A DNA stretch of 20,747 bases, taken from positions 18,462 to 39,208 of the forward strand of contig DGTM01000030.1 of the NCBI GenBank assembly GCA_002394305.1, in the 5' to 3' direction. Position numbers and translations under genes: made by a program. This document shows positions 7,667-15,048 of the stretch, piece by piece. Below the pieces are notes generated by a model. It was given only the letters and a program-made list of their open reading frames with translations. It was not told the DNA's origin and did not search any database. The DNA comes from Prevotellaceae bacterium UBA4336. GTDB lineage: Bacteria; Bacteroidota; Bacteroidia; Bacteroidales; Bacteroidaceae. How positions within the stretch are numbered: position 1 is the stretch's first letter; every line of letters starts with the position of its first letter.

Positions 7667-7888
7667 ATGGAAGCAATTACTTTTAGTCCGGCACAGGTGC
7701 ATGTGTTCAATTTGGTATCGCACATCAGCTCTGCCACGGGCCTGGAGAAGTTGAGGGTGCAGCTTGCCACATTCTATGCCAAGCAGGTGGATGATGAAAT
7801 GGACCAGCTTTGGGAAAGCGGTCAGTTCGATGAGAAGCGCCTTCAGGAACTTCGGAGTTCCCACTTCCGCACGCCCTACAACAAGTAA
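7667..7888 (+). CDS. small antitoxin-like protein upstream of PIN toxin
   Basis: A 73-residue protein I do not recognise by family. It starts MEAITFSPAQVHVFNLVSHI and is probably mostly helical, with a charged central part (KQVDDEMDQLWESGQFDEKRLQEL). Its stop is 3 bp before the PIN-domain gene and it has its own promoter. Position, size and spacing are typical of the antitoxin of a type II toxin-antitoxin pair. Many such antitoxins have an N-terminal DNA-binding part and a C-terminal toxin-binding part; no classical DNA-binding motif can be assigned by eye. The antitoxin role is inferred from context only. Confidence 0.75.
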   Translation: MEAITFSPAQVHVFNLVSHISSATGLEKLRVQLATFYAKQVDDEMDQLWESGQFDEKRLQELRSSHFRTPYNK

Positions 7889-7891
7889 GCG

Positions 7892-8308
7892 ATGAATCCT
7901 GTTGTTATTGACACGAACTGCTTGCTACAGGTGATTGCGCGCAGGAGTCCCTACCGTCCGATATGGGATGCTTTCTTGGCAGAGCGCTTTGACCTCTGCG
8001 TGTCAAACGAAATCCTGAATGAATATCAGGAAATCCTCGGACAGCAGATTACGCCTACGGTAGCCGAAAATGTGGTACTACTTCTTCTAAACCAGAGGAA
8101 CGTACGGCTCGTAGACCCATACTTTCGCATGGGTGTTATTACTGCCGACCCCGATGATAACAAGTTCGTTGATTGCGCTTTTGCCGCAGGCGCAGACTAT
8201 TTGGTTTCTGAAGACAGCCATTTTGATGTGCTCCGCACGACGCCTTTTCCGCAACTCAACCTTGTCACGCTCGATGAGTTTATGAGGACGAGGCTTGTAG
8301 GTAAGTAA
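7892..8308 (+). CDS. PIN-domain toxin, putative ribonuclease
   Basis: A 138-residue PIN-domain protein of the group annotated as putative toxin-antitoxin system toxin component, PIN family. PIN toxins are metal-dependent ribonucleases. Candidate metal ligands are Asp7 in VVIDTN, Glu44 in ILNEYQEIL, Asp94 in DPDDNKFVDCA and Asp108 in VSEDSHFDVL, so the acidic site looks complete. It follows the small putative antitoxin by 3 bp and is probably translationally coupled to it. A 22-bp repeat array starts within a few bases of its stop codon. The family call is strong; toxicity and RNA target are unknown. Confidence 0.88.
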   Translation: MNPVVIDTNCLLQVIARRSPYRPIWDAFLAERFDLCVSNEILNEYQEILGQQITPTVAENVVLLLLNQRNVRLVDPYFRMGVITADPDDNKFVDCAFAAGADYLVSEDSHFDVLRTTPFPQLNLVTLDEFMRTRLVGK

Positions 8309-8313
8309 CGATA

Positions 8314-8424
8314 GCAGACAGACAGAGCTCTCGTTCCAGAAGAGCCAGGCTCTTATTTCGGAAGAGCTAGGCTCTTATGGGCATCACGGCACGCTCTTAT
8401 GGACATCGCGGCACGCTGTGTTTT
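8314..8424. repeat. 22-bp tandem repeat array, about five units
   Basis: Cores start at 8328 (CTCTCG), 8350, 8372, 8394 (all CTCTTA) and 8416 (CTGTGT), each exactly 22 bp apart. Some units hold a small inverted repeat such as AGAGCCAGGCTCT. The array fills most of the space between the convergent PIN and ComEA-like genes. The middle units match the array near 12853 closely, while the last two resemble the one near 4021. Confidence 0.88.
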
Positions 8425-8469
8425 CCGGCGGGGCGCGGCGTGTCTGTGGATGCGGCGTGCCGGGTTTGC

Positions 8470-9456
8470 TCAGAACTCGATGTAGGGGCGGAGGCGGTCG
8501 ATGTCGCTGGGGCGGAAGGCGTCGAGATGTTCCAGGTCGGCGATGCTCTGCAGGTCTCCCTTGTTGCGGCGGTACTCGAAGATGGCCTTTGCCTGATAGA
8601 AGCTGAGGTAGGGGTGCTTCATCATCTGCTGCACGGAGAGGCGGTTGACGTTCAGCTTCCTGACGGGCTGCGGCGTGAGCGACATGTAGCGGAGCACCGT
8701 GTCGGGCATCTCCGTGGCCTCCATCGCCTGTTCTTTGGAGACGAAGCCTCCCAGCGACTGCCGGTAGGCGACAATGCGGGCGGCACGCTTCGAGGCGATG
8801 CCCGGAATGAGCTTCAGCTGTGTGGTGTCGGCAGAGCCGATGTCGACGGTCTGGCCGGGGGAGAGCTTAACAGGCCGTTCCAGACTTCCAGACCCCTCTA
8901 AATCTCCCCTTAAAGGGGAGACTTTCTGTGCAGAGTCCCCGCCAATGTTCTCCCCATTTAAGGGGGAGTCAGAGAGGGTCTTGGGGACGTTAGAGAGGCT
9001 CTTGGGGGTGTCCGAGAAGGTCTTGGTCTTGGTTGTGACCGGAGTTACATACTGGAACTTCTTGTCTATCCTGATGAAGGGCTTCAGCCGTTCCCACTGC
9101 TCGTTGGTCAGGCCCCGCAGTCGCATGAAGTCCTCGGGCGTGTGGTAGCGTCCGTGCTTGGCACGGTAGCGGTAGATGTTCCGCACTTGCCAGGGCGAGA
9201 GCCCCAGGCGGAGCAACGTCGTGGAGTCGGCTGTGTTGGGGTCGAAGGGGAAGGTCTCGACGGGCGTCTCCTCAGGGACAGACCCTATCCAGCCACTTAA
9301 GGGGGAGGAGTCCTGACTGGATTTCTCCCTCTTTAAGGGGGAGTTAGAGGGGGTCTGCTTCCATATGGTAAATCCCACGATGCCGAGCAGGATCACCCAT
9401 TCCACGACGAGCAGGGCGCGTCGCTGCGCAGAGGTGAGGAAGGGCAGGCGTCTCAT
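8470..9456 (-). CDS. ComEA-like membrane-anchored helix-hairpin-helix protein
   Basis: A 328-residue protein with one N-terminal membrane helix (about 14-34) and three helix-hairpin-helix regions, a fold that binds DNA without sequence specificity. The regions are about 70-130 (FDPNTADSTTLLRLGLSPWQ), 204-262 (KLIPGIASKRAARIVAYR) and 267-328 (LNVNRLSVQQMMKHPYLSFYQAKAIFEYR). Bacteroidetes homologues are annotated as ComEA-like and might act in DNA uptake; this is inference. The linkers hold two palindromic-repeat insertions, residues about 34-58 and 159-189 (SNSPLKREK, then SDSPLNGEN and SPLRGDLEG). The start codon overlaps the stop of the upstream symporter by 4 bp (ATGA), which indicates translational coupling. 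Confidence 0.85.
   Translation of the reverse strand: MRRLPFLTSAQRRALLVVEWVILLGIVGFTIWKQTPSNSPLKREKSSQDSSPLSGWIGSVPEETPVETFPFDPNTADSTTLLRLGLSPWQVRNIYRYRAKHGRYHTPEDFMRLRGLTNEQWERLKPFIRIDKKFQYVTPVTTKTKTFSDTPKSLSNVPKTLSDSPLNGENIGGDSAQKVSPLRGDLEGSGSLERPVKLSPGQTVDIGSADTTQLKLIPGIASKRAARIVAYRQSLGGFVSKEQAMEATEMPDTVLRYMSLTPQPVRKLNVNRLSVQQMMKHPYLSFYQAKAIFEYRRNKGDLQSIADLEHLDAFRPSDIDRLRPYIEF
8890..8981. repeat. 92-bp paired palindromic element in ComEA-like gene
   Basis: The ends are AGACCC (8890-8895) and GGGTCT (8976-8981). Inside is a perfect 19-bp palindrome, TCTCCCCTT-A-AAGGGGAGA (8903-8921). A second palindrome, CTCCCC...GGGGAG, spans about 8950-8967. The arrangement is the same as in queA (two outer hairpins, inverted ends, similar total length). 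Confidence 0.8.
9280..9356. repeat. 77-bp paired palindromic element in ComEA-like gene
   Basis: The ends are AGACCC (9280-9285) and GGGTCT (9351-9356). The right half, CTCCCTCTTTAAGGGGGAG followed by TTAGAGGGGG, is a typical copy of the family. The left palindrome is decayed. It is translated as a Ser/Pro-rich stretch after the membrane helix. Confidence 0.75.
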
Positions 9457-10805
9457 GCAATGAACTCCTGCAGGAAGACGGCCGCAATGGCAAACGGCGC
9501 CACGAAGCGGATGATGAAGTACCAGAGGCGGAACAGGCGGAAGCGCAGTGTGCCGCCGTTCGTCAGCTCGTTCTCGACAAGCTTGCGGTCCAGGTACCAG
9601 CCCGTGAAGAGGCAGATGACGATGCCGCCGATGGGCAGGATAATCTTCGAGGACGTGTAGTCGAAGAGCTCGAAGATGTTCAGCCCGAACATCGTCAGGT
9701 CGCTCAGGACGCCGAACGACAGGGAGCAGGCCACGCCGAGCGTCATGCAGACAATCGATACCATGGCGGCGGCCTTACGGCGCGAGAGGTGGAAGGACTC
9801 CAGCAGGTAGGCCGTGACGCTCTCGTGCAGCGACATGGCACTGGTCAGTGCCGCCAGCAGGAGCAGCAGGTAGAAGAAGCCGGAGAAGAAGTAGCCAAGC
9901 AGCGGTACGTGGCTGAAGGCGATGTTGAAGACGTTGGGCAACGTGATGAAGACCAGTCCGGGTCCGGCATCGACGTTGACGCCTTCCACGCTGAACACGG
10001 CGGGGAAGATGATGAAGCCGCTCAGGATGGCGACGAGGGTGTCGATGGCGCTCACGCTCGTCGCCGTCTTCGGCAGGTTGGTGTCCTGCCGGAAGTAGGA
10101 CGCATAGGTGCAGAGACAGCCCATAGCCAGGCTGAGCGAGTAGAAGGCCTGCCCGATGGCACTGAGCAGAACGCTGCCCGTGAGCTTCGAGAAGTCGGGC
10201 TTCAGCAGGAAGCGGAGCCCTTCCCGCGAGCCGGGCATGCTGAACGAGCAGACCACCAGGATGCCGATGATGAAGAGCAGCATCGGCATCATCAGCTTCG
10301 AGAAGCGCTCGATGCCCGACTGCACGCCGCGGGATATGATGAAGTGCGTCAGGCCCATGAAGGCCACACCCGCCAGCACGGGCTGCCAGGGATTGCTGAC
10401 AAAGTCGTTGAATACAGTGCTATAGTCGCGGTCGGCCATCAGCTGTCCGCTTACCGACTGGATGAGGTAGAAGAGTGTCCAGCCGCTGACGATGATGTAG
10501 TAGGAGAGGATGAGGAAGGCCACGAAGACGCCCGCCACGCCCTCCAGGCGCCACCATTTGCCCGGAGCCAGCTTGCTGAAGGCCGTGATGGTGTTGGCGT
10601 GTGTGTTGCGGCCAATGAGGAACTCGCTCATCATCACTGGGATGCCTATCACGGCGATGCAGATGAGATAGACGACGATGAAGGCTGCACCGCCGTTGTT
10701 GCCCACCTCTGTCGGGAAGCGCCACACGTTGCCCAGGCCCACGGCCGACCCCGCAGAGGCCAGCACTGCGCCTATCTTGCTGCCAAAGTTGTGTCTTGTT
10801 TCCAC
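9453..10805 (-). CDS. sodium-dependent transporter, NSS (SNF) family
   Basis: A 450-residue inner-membrane symporter of the neurotransmitter:sodium symporter family, which takes up amino acids or related solutes with Na+. The TM1 signature GSAVGLGNVWRFPTEVGNNGGAAF lies at about 18-41, with many hydrophobic segments after it (11-12 expected for the family). The substrate cannot be told from sequence. The start codon reads GTG (complement of 10803-10805); the frame agrees with the conserved N-terminus METRHNFGSKIG and I see no in-frame ATG just upstream. It follows a second NSS gene by 45 bp and overlaps the ComEA-like gene by 4 bp. Confidence 0.93.
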   Translation of the reverse strand: METRHNFGSKIGAVLASAGSAVGLGNVWRFPTEVGNNGGAAFIVVYLICIAVIGIPVMMSEFLIGRNTHANTITAFSKLAPGKWWRLEGVAGVFVAFLILSYYIIVSGWTLFYLIQSVSGQLMADRDYSTVFNDFVSNPWQPVLAGVAFMGLTHFIISRGVQSGIERFSKLMMPMLLFIIGILVVCSFSMPGSREGLRFLLKPDFSKLTGSVLLSAIGQAFYSLSLAMGCLCTYASYFRQDTNLPKTATSVSAIDTLVAILSGFIIFPAVFSVEGVNVDAGPGLVFITLPNVFNIAFSHVPLLGYFFSGFFYLLLLLAALTSAMSLHESVTAYLLESFHLSRRKAAAMVSIVCMTLGVACSLSFGVLSDLTMFGLNIFELFDYTSSKIILPIGGIVICLFTGWYLDRKLVENELTNGGTLRFRLFRLWYFIIRFVAPFAIAAVFLQEFIA

Positions 10806-10850
10806 GTTTCTATGTTTCTTAGTTAGTAATTGCGAAGTTCGTGTTTACCG

Positions 10851-12209
10851 TCAGCCCAGCAGTCCGCTCCAGAATATGATGAGGATGCCAATGGGAGCCA
10901 CCCAACGGATGAGCACCAGCAGCGGACGCATCAGGCGGACGGAGAGCGTGCCGCCGTTCGTCAGCTGCTGTTCCACGAGCCGACGGTCCAGCCACCAGCC
11001 CACGAAGAGCGTCATCGAGATTCCGCCCAGGGGCATGAGGAACTTCGTGACGGTGAAGTCGAAGAGGTCGAAGAAGCCGCGCCCCATCACCGTGACCTCC
11101 CGCCAGGGACCGAACGAGAGCGAGCAACAGGCACCCAGCATGAAGCAGACGGCTGTGACAATCGCGGCGGCCTTGCGGCGGCTCAGGCTGAAGTGTTCGG
11201 AGAGGAAGGCCGTGCATATCTCGTGCATGCTGATGCTGCTTGTCAGGGCTGCCAGCAGGAGCAGGATGTAGAAGAGCAGGGCGAAGACGTATCCGGCAAG
11301 GGGCATCTGCCCCGACATCATGTTGAAGACGTTGGGCAGCGTAATGAAGACGAGGCCGGGACCTGCGTCAGGATTGATGCCGACGCTGAAGACTGTTGGG
11401 AAGATGATGAAGCCGCTCAGCACGGCCACCAGCGTGTCGATGGCACAGACGTTCAGGGCCGACCTGACCAGCCGCGTCTCGTTGCTGAAATACGACGAGT
11501 AGGTGATGAGGCATCCGATGCCGACACTCAGCGAGAAGAACGCTTGTCCCATGGCGCCGAGCACGACGTCGGGCGTCACTTCGCTCAGGTCCGGGTCGAG
11601 CAGGAAACGGATGCCTTCCGAAGCTCCGGGTAGTGTCAGCGAGAAACACATCAGCAGGACGATGATGACGAGCAGCAGGGGCATCATCAGCTTGGAGTAG
11701 TGCTCTATGCCGCGCTCTATGCCGCGTGCCACCACGAAGTGCGTCAACAGCAGAAAGACGGCCAGATAGACGAGCGGCAGCCAAGGGTCGGACACAAAGG
11801 TGTTGAAGGCTGCGCCGTAGTCCGTGCCGTCCTTTCCCAGGATCTGTCCCGCGGCCGAGAGAGCGGTGTAGTGCAGCGTCCAGCCCGCCACGACGGAGTA
11901 GAACGAGAGGACCAGGAAGCCGCTCAGCACACCCATGATGCCGGTCAGCACCCACGGCTTGCCCGGGGCCAGCTTGCGGAAAGCGCCGATGGCATTGCTG
12001 CGCGACGAACGTCCGATGATGAACTCGCAGAGCATGACAGGCATGGCAAGCAACAGGATGAAACAAAGGTAGATGAGGATGAAGGCCGCGCCGCCGCCTC
12101 GCCCCACTTCCATAGGGAAGCGCCAGATGTTGCCCAGCCCGACAGCCGAACCTGCCGAGGCAAGTATCACGCCCAACTGACTGCCGAAACGGCCACGCAT
12201 TGTGTTCAT
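10851..12209 (-). CDS. sodium-dependent transporter, NSS (SNF) family, second copy
   Basis: A 452-residue paralogue of the next gene, with the same fold and TM1 signature GSAVGLGNIWRFPMEVGRGGGAAF. The two share many stretches (for example FIIFP followed by VFS, and DAGPGLVFITLPNVFN) but are clearly diverged, so this is an old tandem duplication. It is probably the first gene of a three-gene operon (NSS, NSS, ComEA-like). A TATCTTTGC box lies about 110 bp upstream on the minus strand. Both copies contain the family signature and are full length. Substrate unknown; the two may differ in specificity. Confidence 0.93.
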   Translation of the reverse strand: MNTMRGRFGSQLGVILASAGSAVGLGNIWRFPMEVGRGGGAAFILIYLCFILLLAMPVMLCEFIIGRSSRSNAIGAFRKLAPGKPWVLTGIMGVLSGFLVLSFYSVVAGWTLHYTALSAAGQILGKDGTDYGAAFNTFVSDPWLPLVYLAVFLLLTHFVVARGIERGIEHYSKLMMPLLLVIIVLLMCFSLTLPGASEGIRFLLDPDLSEVTPDVVLGAMGQAFFSLSVGIGCLITYSSYFSNETRLVRSALNVCAIDTLVAVLSGFIIFPTVFSVGINPDAGPGLVFITLPNVFNMMSGQMPLAGYVFALLFYILLLLAALTSSISMHEICTAFLSEHFSLSRRKAAAIVTAVCFMLGACCSLSFGPWREVTVMGRGFFDLFDFTVTKFLMPLGGISMTLFVGWWLDRRLVEQQLTNGGTLSVRLMRPLLVLIRWVAPIGILIIFWSGLLG

Positions 12210-12316
12210 TGTCTTGTTCTGGTTTTAGGTTTTAGGGCTCAGAGCAGCAGTCCGGTGGTCACGGTCCGGTTCGTGGCCGGATATGTTCAATGTGGCTGAT
12301 GATGATTTAATTTGGT

Positions 12317-12379
12317 GCAAAGATACAAATAATTATGAACTATGAACTATAAACTATGGACTAAATTCCGTATCTTTGC
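12317..12379. promoter_or_regulatory. divergent promoter boxes, NSS operon and VanZ-like gene
   Basis: TATCTTTGC on the minus strand (complement of 12317-12325) faces the NSS operon. TATCTTTGC on the plus strand (12371-12379) faces the VanZ-like gene. Neither has a clear TTTG at -33. Between them lies an AT-rich tract with repeated AACTATGAACTAT (about 12333-12362), unlike the flanks in composition. Confidence 0.7.
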
Positions 12380-12406
12380 AGCAAATTGTCAGAAAATAGT
12401 CGATTT

Positions 12407-12808
12407 ATGCTTTATCGTTACCTGCGTCGCTACCCGTTTAGTAGCTTTTTGATTGTCTGCATCGTGCTGCTTTCCCTGTTGCCCATCCCGGATGTGAAGA
12501 TGGCGGAGGACATTCCTCTGGCCGACAAGTGGACGCACATGGTGATGTACGGCGTACTGACCTTGGCCGTTTGGTTCGAGACGTTGCGTGCCGGCGTGCT
12601 CCTCTCCGTCTGGAGGGTCGGCCTGCGCTTCCTCCTGCCCGTCATGATGGGTGGCCTGCTGGAGTTGGCACAAGCCTACCTGACCACTTGCCGCAGCGGC
12701 GAGTGGCTCGACTTTGTGGCAAACACCATCGGCGTCTGCATCGGCACGGCCGTAGGTTTCGCCTGGTATCTTCTGCGGAAACGGAACAAAGGCGCCCGCG
12801 GAGAATAG
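12407..12808 (+). CDS. VanZ-like family membrane protein
   Basis: A 133-residue membrane protein of the VanZ-like family, with about four hydrophobic segments (near 10-28, 42-60, 67-85 and 100-122). Characteristic parts are the motif LADKWTHMVMYGVLT and GGLLELAQAYLTTCRSGEWLDFVANTIGVCIG. The biochemical role in Bacteroidetes is not known; the family name comes from a teicoplanin-resistance gene. The frame is open to a TTG at 12386, but that codon is only about 7 bp after the TATCTTTGC box and would leave no leader, so ATG 12407 is chosen. A 22-bp repeat array follows 44 bp after the stop. Confidence 0.85.
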   Translation: MLYRYLRRYPFSSFLIVCIVLLSLLPIPDVKMAEDIPLADKWTHMVMYGVLTLAVWFETLRAGVLLSVWRVGLRFLLPVMMGGLLELAQAYLTTCRSGEWLDFVANTIGVCIGTAVGFAWYLLRKRNKGARGE

Positions 12809-12852
12809 TCCGGACGAACGCCGTTCCTGCCATAACCCTGTGCGCCTCCTCC

Positions 12853-12939
12853 GGAAGAGCCTAGCTCTTATTTCGGAAGAGCCTAGCTCTTATTTTGGAA
12901 GACCCTAGCTCTTATTGTCGAAGACGCAGGCTCTTATTA
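12853..12939. repeat. 22-bp tandem repeat array, four units
   Basis: CTCTTA cores start at 12865, 12887, 12909 and 12931, exactly 22 bp apart. Units 1 and 2 are nearly identical and contain AGAGCCTAGCTCTTA, whose AGAGC/GCTCT arms can form a small hairpin. The last unit runs into the metallophosphoesterase gene: the stop codon (complement of 12937-12939) lies directly after the final CTCTTA. Confidence 0.9.
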
Positions 12940-14028
12940 TCGGGAGAGCGTGGCGACGATGTATTCCGACTGTGTGCCGATGCGGAACTTGCCGCCCCAG
13001 ATGCCTATGCCGCTGCTGACGTAGTAGCGTGTCTCGCCGCGCTGCCAGGGACCAAACGAACATTCGTACATCCAGTCGGTCAGCCAGGAGATGGGCCACA
13101 CCTGTCCGCGATGGGTGTGGCCGCTCAGCTGGAAGTCGATGCCGAGCCGTTCGGCTCTTTCCAGATGGTAGGGCTGATGGTCGAGCACGAACGTGTAGAG
13201 CCCTTCCGGAGCTTTCTCCTTCAGCTCTGCCAGCGAGTGGCGGGCGGCATTGGTGCGGTCGTCGCGACCGATGATGCAGAGCGCATCGTCAATCACGGCA
13301 CACGTGTCGACGAGCAGATGGATGCCGGCCTCCTCGTAGAACGCCCTGGCCTTCGGCACGCGGCTGTAGTACTCGTGGTTGCCCAGACAGGCGTAGACGG
13401 GCGCCCGGAGCCGTCGGAACTCCTCGGCCATCCCGTCGGCCAGGAGCGGACGGACGCTGCCGTCGATGATGTCGCCCGCAATGAGGATGAGGTCGGGATG
13501 TTCGGCATTGACGAGGTCCACCCAGCGGGCGAACTCCCCGCGCCTGTGGTGGTAGCCCAGGTGCAGGTCGCTCATCATGACAATCTTGTAGTCCTTTGCC
13601 AATGGCTTCTCCGTCGTGAGCGAGAGGGGAACCCGCACCTTGTGGTGATGCCTGACGTTGCCCCAGAGCAGGAGCACGGCCAGTCCGAGGCTGATGCCGA
13701 GGGCTGCGGCTCCGTTCGACCGCAGCAGTCCGGCGGGAAGCACTCGCACCAGGCTCAGCAGGTCGGCACAGAGGAAGATGAGCGCCAGGTAGAGCAGCAC
13801 GATGAGGCTGGACGTGGCAACCTGATAGACCGCCGAAGCCACGCCGAGCGGCAGTTCGTCCAGTCCGCCCCTCAGCACGTAGAACATACTCAGGAAGCAC
13901 GCTGCGCACAGACAGACCGCGGTCCATCGCCACGCGGCCGCCCAGGGAAGTATCTGCCACACATGCCAAAGCACATAGACCAGGCTTCCGACAGAGAGGC
14001 AGAGGAAAGTGAGAAACATCAGTCGCAT
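12937..14028 (-). CDS. membrane-anchored metallophosphoesterase (YkuE/YaeI-like)
   Basis: A 363-residue calcineurin-like phosphoesterase. About four hydrophobic segments occupy residues 1-125, and the catalytic domain follows. Metal-binding motifs are complete: SDLHLG (Asp154, His156), GDIIDG (Asp186), GNHEY (Asn217, His218), His284 in DHQPYH and SGHTHRGQ (His304, His306). Relatives such as YkuE and YaeI hydrolyse phosphate esters, the latter on UDP-diacylglucosamine; the substrate here is unknown. It lies 40 bp after the dehydrogenase gene on the same strand and may be the last gene of the sugar operon. Its stop codon lies in the last unit of a 22-bp repeat array. Confidence 0.9.
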   Translation of the reverse strand: MRLMFLTFLCLSVGSLVYVLWHVWQILPWAAAWRWTAVCLCAACFLSMFYVLRGGLDELPLGVASAVYQVATSSLIVLLYLALIFLCADLLSLVRVLPAGLLRSNGAAALGISLGLAVLLLWGNVRHHHKVRVPLSLTTEKPLAKDYKIVMMSDLHLGYHHRRGEFARWVDLVNAEHPDLILIAGDIIDGSVRPLLADGMAEEFRRLRAPVYACLGNHEYYSRVPKARAFYEEAGIHLLVDTCAVIDDALCIIGRDDRTNAARHSLAELKEKAPEGLYTFVLDHQPYHLERAERLGIDFQLSGHTHRGQVWPISWLTDWMYECSFGPWQRGETRYYVSSGIGIWGGKFRIGTQSEYIVATLSR

Positions 14029-14068
14029 ACCGTCATGTGTGGTTTTTATGTTGTTTGCGGGGCCGCTG

Positions 14069-15025
14069 TCAGATGCGGTTCAGCGCTTCGCCTCGCACGA
14101 AAGCCGCCACGTTTGCGGTCGCAATGTCGATGAGCCGGCGGCGGGCTGCTGCCGAGGCCCATGCTATGTGGGGCGTGATGTAGCAGCGAGGAGCCCCGAT
14201 GAGAGGGCTGCCCCCGCGCGGTGGCTCTTCTTCCAGCACGTCGACGCCTGCGGCATAGAGACGGCCTTCCGCAAGGGCATCGGCCACTGCCTGTTCGTCG
14301 AGCAGGGGGCCGCGGCCTGTATTGATGAGTATGGCCGAGGGCTTCATCAGGGCGAGCCGTTCGCGGCTGACGAGGTGGCGCGTCTCGTCGGTCAGCGGGC
14401 AGTGCAGGCTCACTACGTCCGCCTGGCGGAACAGTTCATCGTAGTTCTTCGCCTTGCGTATTCCCATGCTCGCGAGAGCCTCTTCCGTCTTGCTGCTCAC
14501 GGCCGTCACCTTCATGCCGAAGGCCTGCGCCATGCGTGCCACCTGACTGCCTATGTTGCCCAGGCCCACGATGCCCATCGTGAGTCCGTCCAGCTCGATG
14601 AGGGGAGACTTGGTGAAGCTGAAGTCGGGACTTGCCTGCCACTCTCCGTCGGCGACGGCCTCGGCGTGCAGCGCCACATGGTCCGTGATGTTCAGCAGGT
14701 GCGCCATCACTATCTGGGCCACAGACATCGTGCTGTAGGCCGGTATGTTCGTCACGGCAATGCCTCTGCGGTGCGCCTCCCCGATGTCTACCACGTTGTA
14801 GCCCGTAGCCAGCACGCCGATGTAGCGCAGGCAGGGCAGGGCGGCCATTGCCTCCCCGTCGATGATGACTTTGTTCGTCAGCAGCACCTCGGCACCTTCG
14901 GCGCGGCTGAGCAGTTGGCCGGGTGCGGTGCGGTCGTAGACTTGTAGTTCTCCAAACTCTCGCAGGCCGTCCCACGACAGGTCGCCCGGGTTTGCTGTGT
15001 ATCCGTCAAGTATGACTGTTTTCAT
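14069..15025 (-). CDS. D-2-hydroxyacid dehydrogenase, NAD(P)-dependent
   Basis: A 318-residue oxidoreductase of the D-isomer-specific 2-hydroxyacid dehydrogenase family, closest by eye to glycerate/hydroxypyruvate reductases. The nucleotide-binding loop is GLGNIG (154-159). Catalytic residues of the family can be placed: Arg238 in NTGRGPLLDE, a Glu in the cluster at 265-267, and His286 in ITPHIAWAS. It interconverts a 2-keto acid and a D-2-hydroxy acid; the substrate is not determined. It lies 23 bp after the nucleotidyltransferase/kinase gene, so it is probably co-transcribed with it. Its place in a sugar pathway is not obvious. Confidence 0.9.
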   Translation of the reverse strand: MKTVILDGYTANPGDLSWDGLREFGELQVYDRTAPGQLLSRAEGAEVLLTNKVIIDGEAMAALPCLRYIGVLATGYNVVDIGEAHRRGIAVTNIPAYSTMSVAQIVMAHLLNITDHVALHAEAVADGEWQASPDFSFTKSPLIELDGLTMGIVGLGNIGSQVARMAQAFGMKVTAVSSKTEEALASMGIRKAKNYDELFRQADVVSLHCPLTDETRHLVSRERLALMKPSAILINTGRGPLLDEQAVADALAEGRLYAAGVDVLEEEPPRGGSPLIGAPRCYITPHIAWASAAARRRLIDIATANVAAFVRGEALNRI

Positions 15026-15048
15026 TGCTTCGTAAGTATTCGGTGGGG

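Noticed and set aside
5499..7754. A 751-codon open frame on the plus strand inside the GH115 gene
   Set aside because: Arg/His/Pro/Gln-rich translation typical of a wrong frame in GC-rich DNA, and it runs past the true gene end into the antitoxin gene.
12386..12406. TTG start for the VanZ-like gene, adding seven residues
   Set aside because: TTG lies about 7 bp after the -7 box and would be at or near the transcription start; ATG 12407 is a better start.
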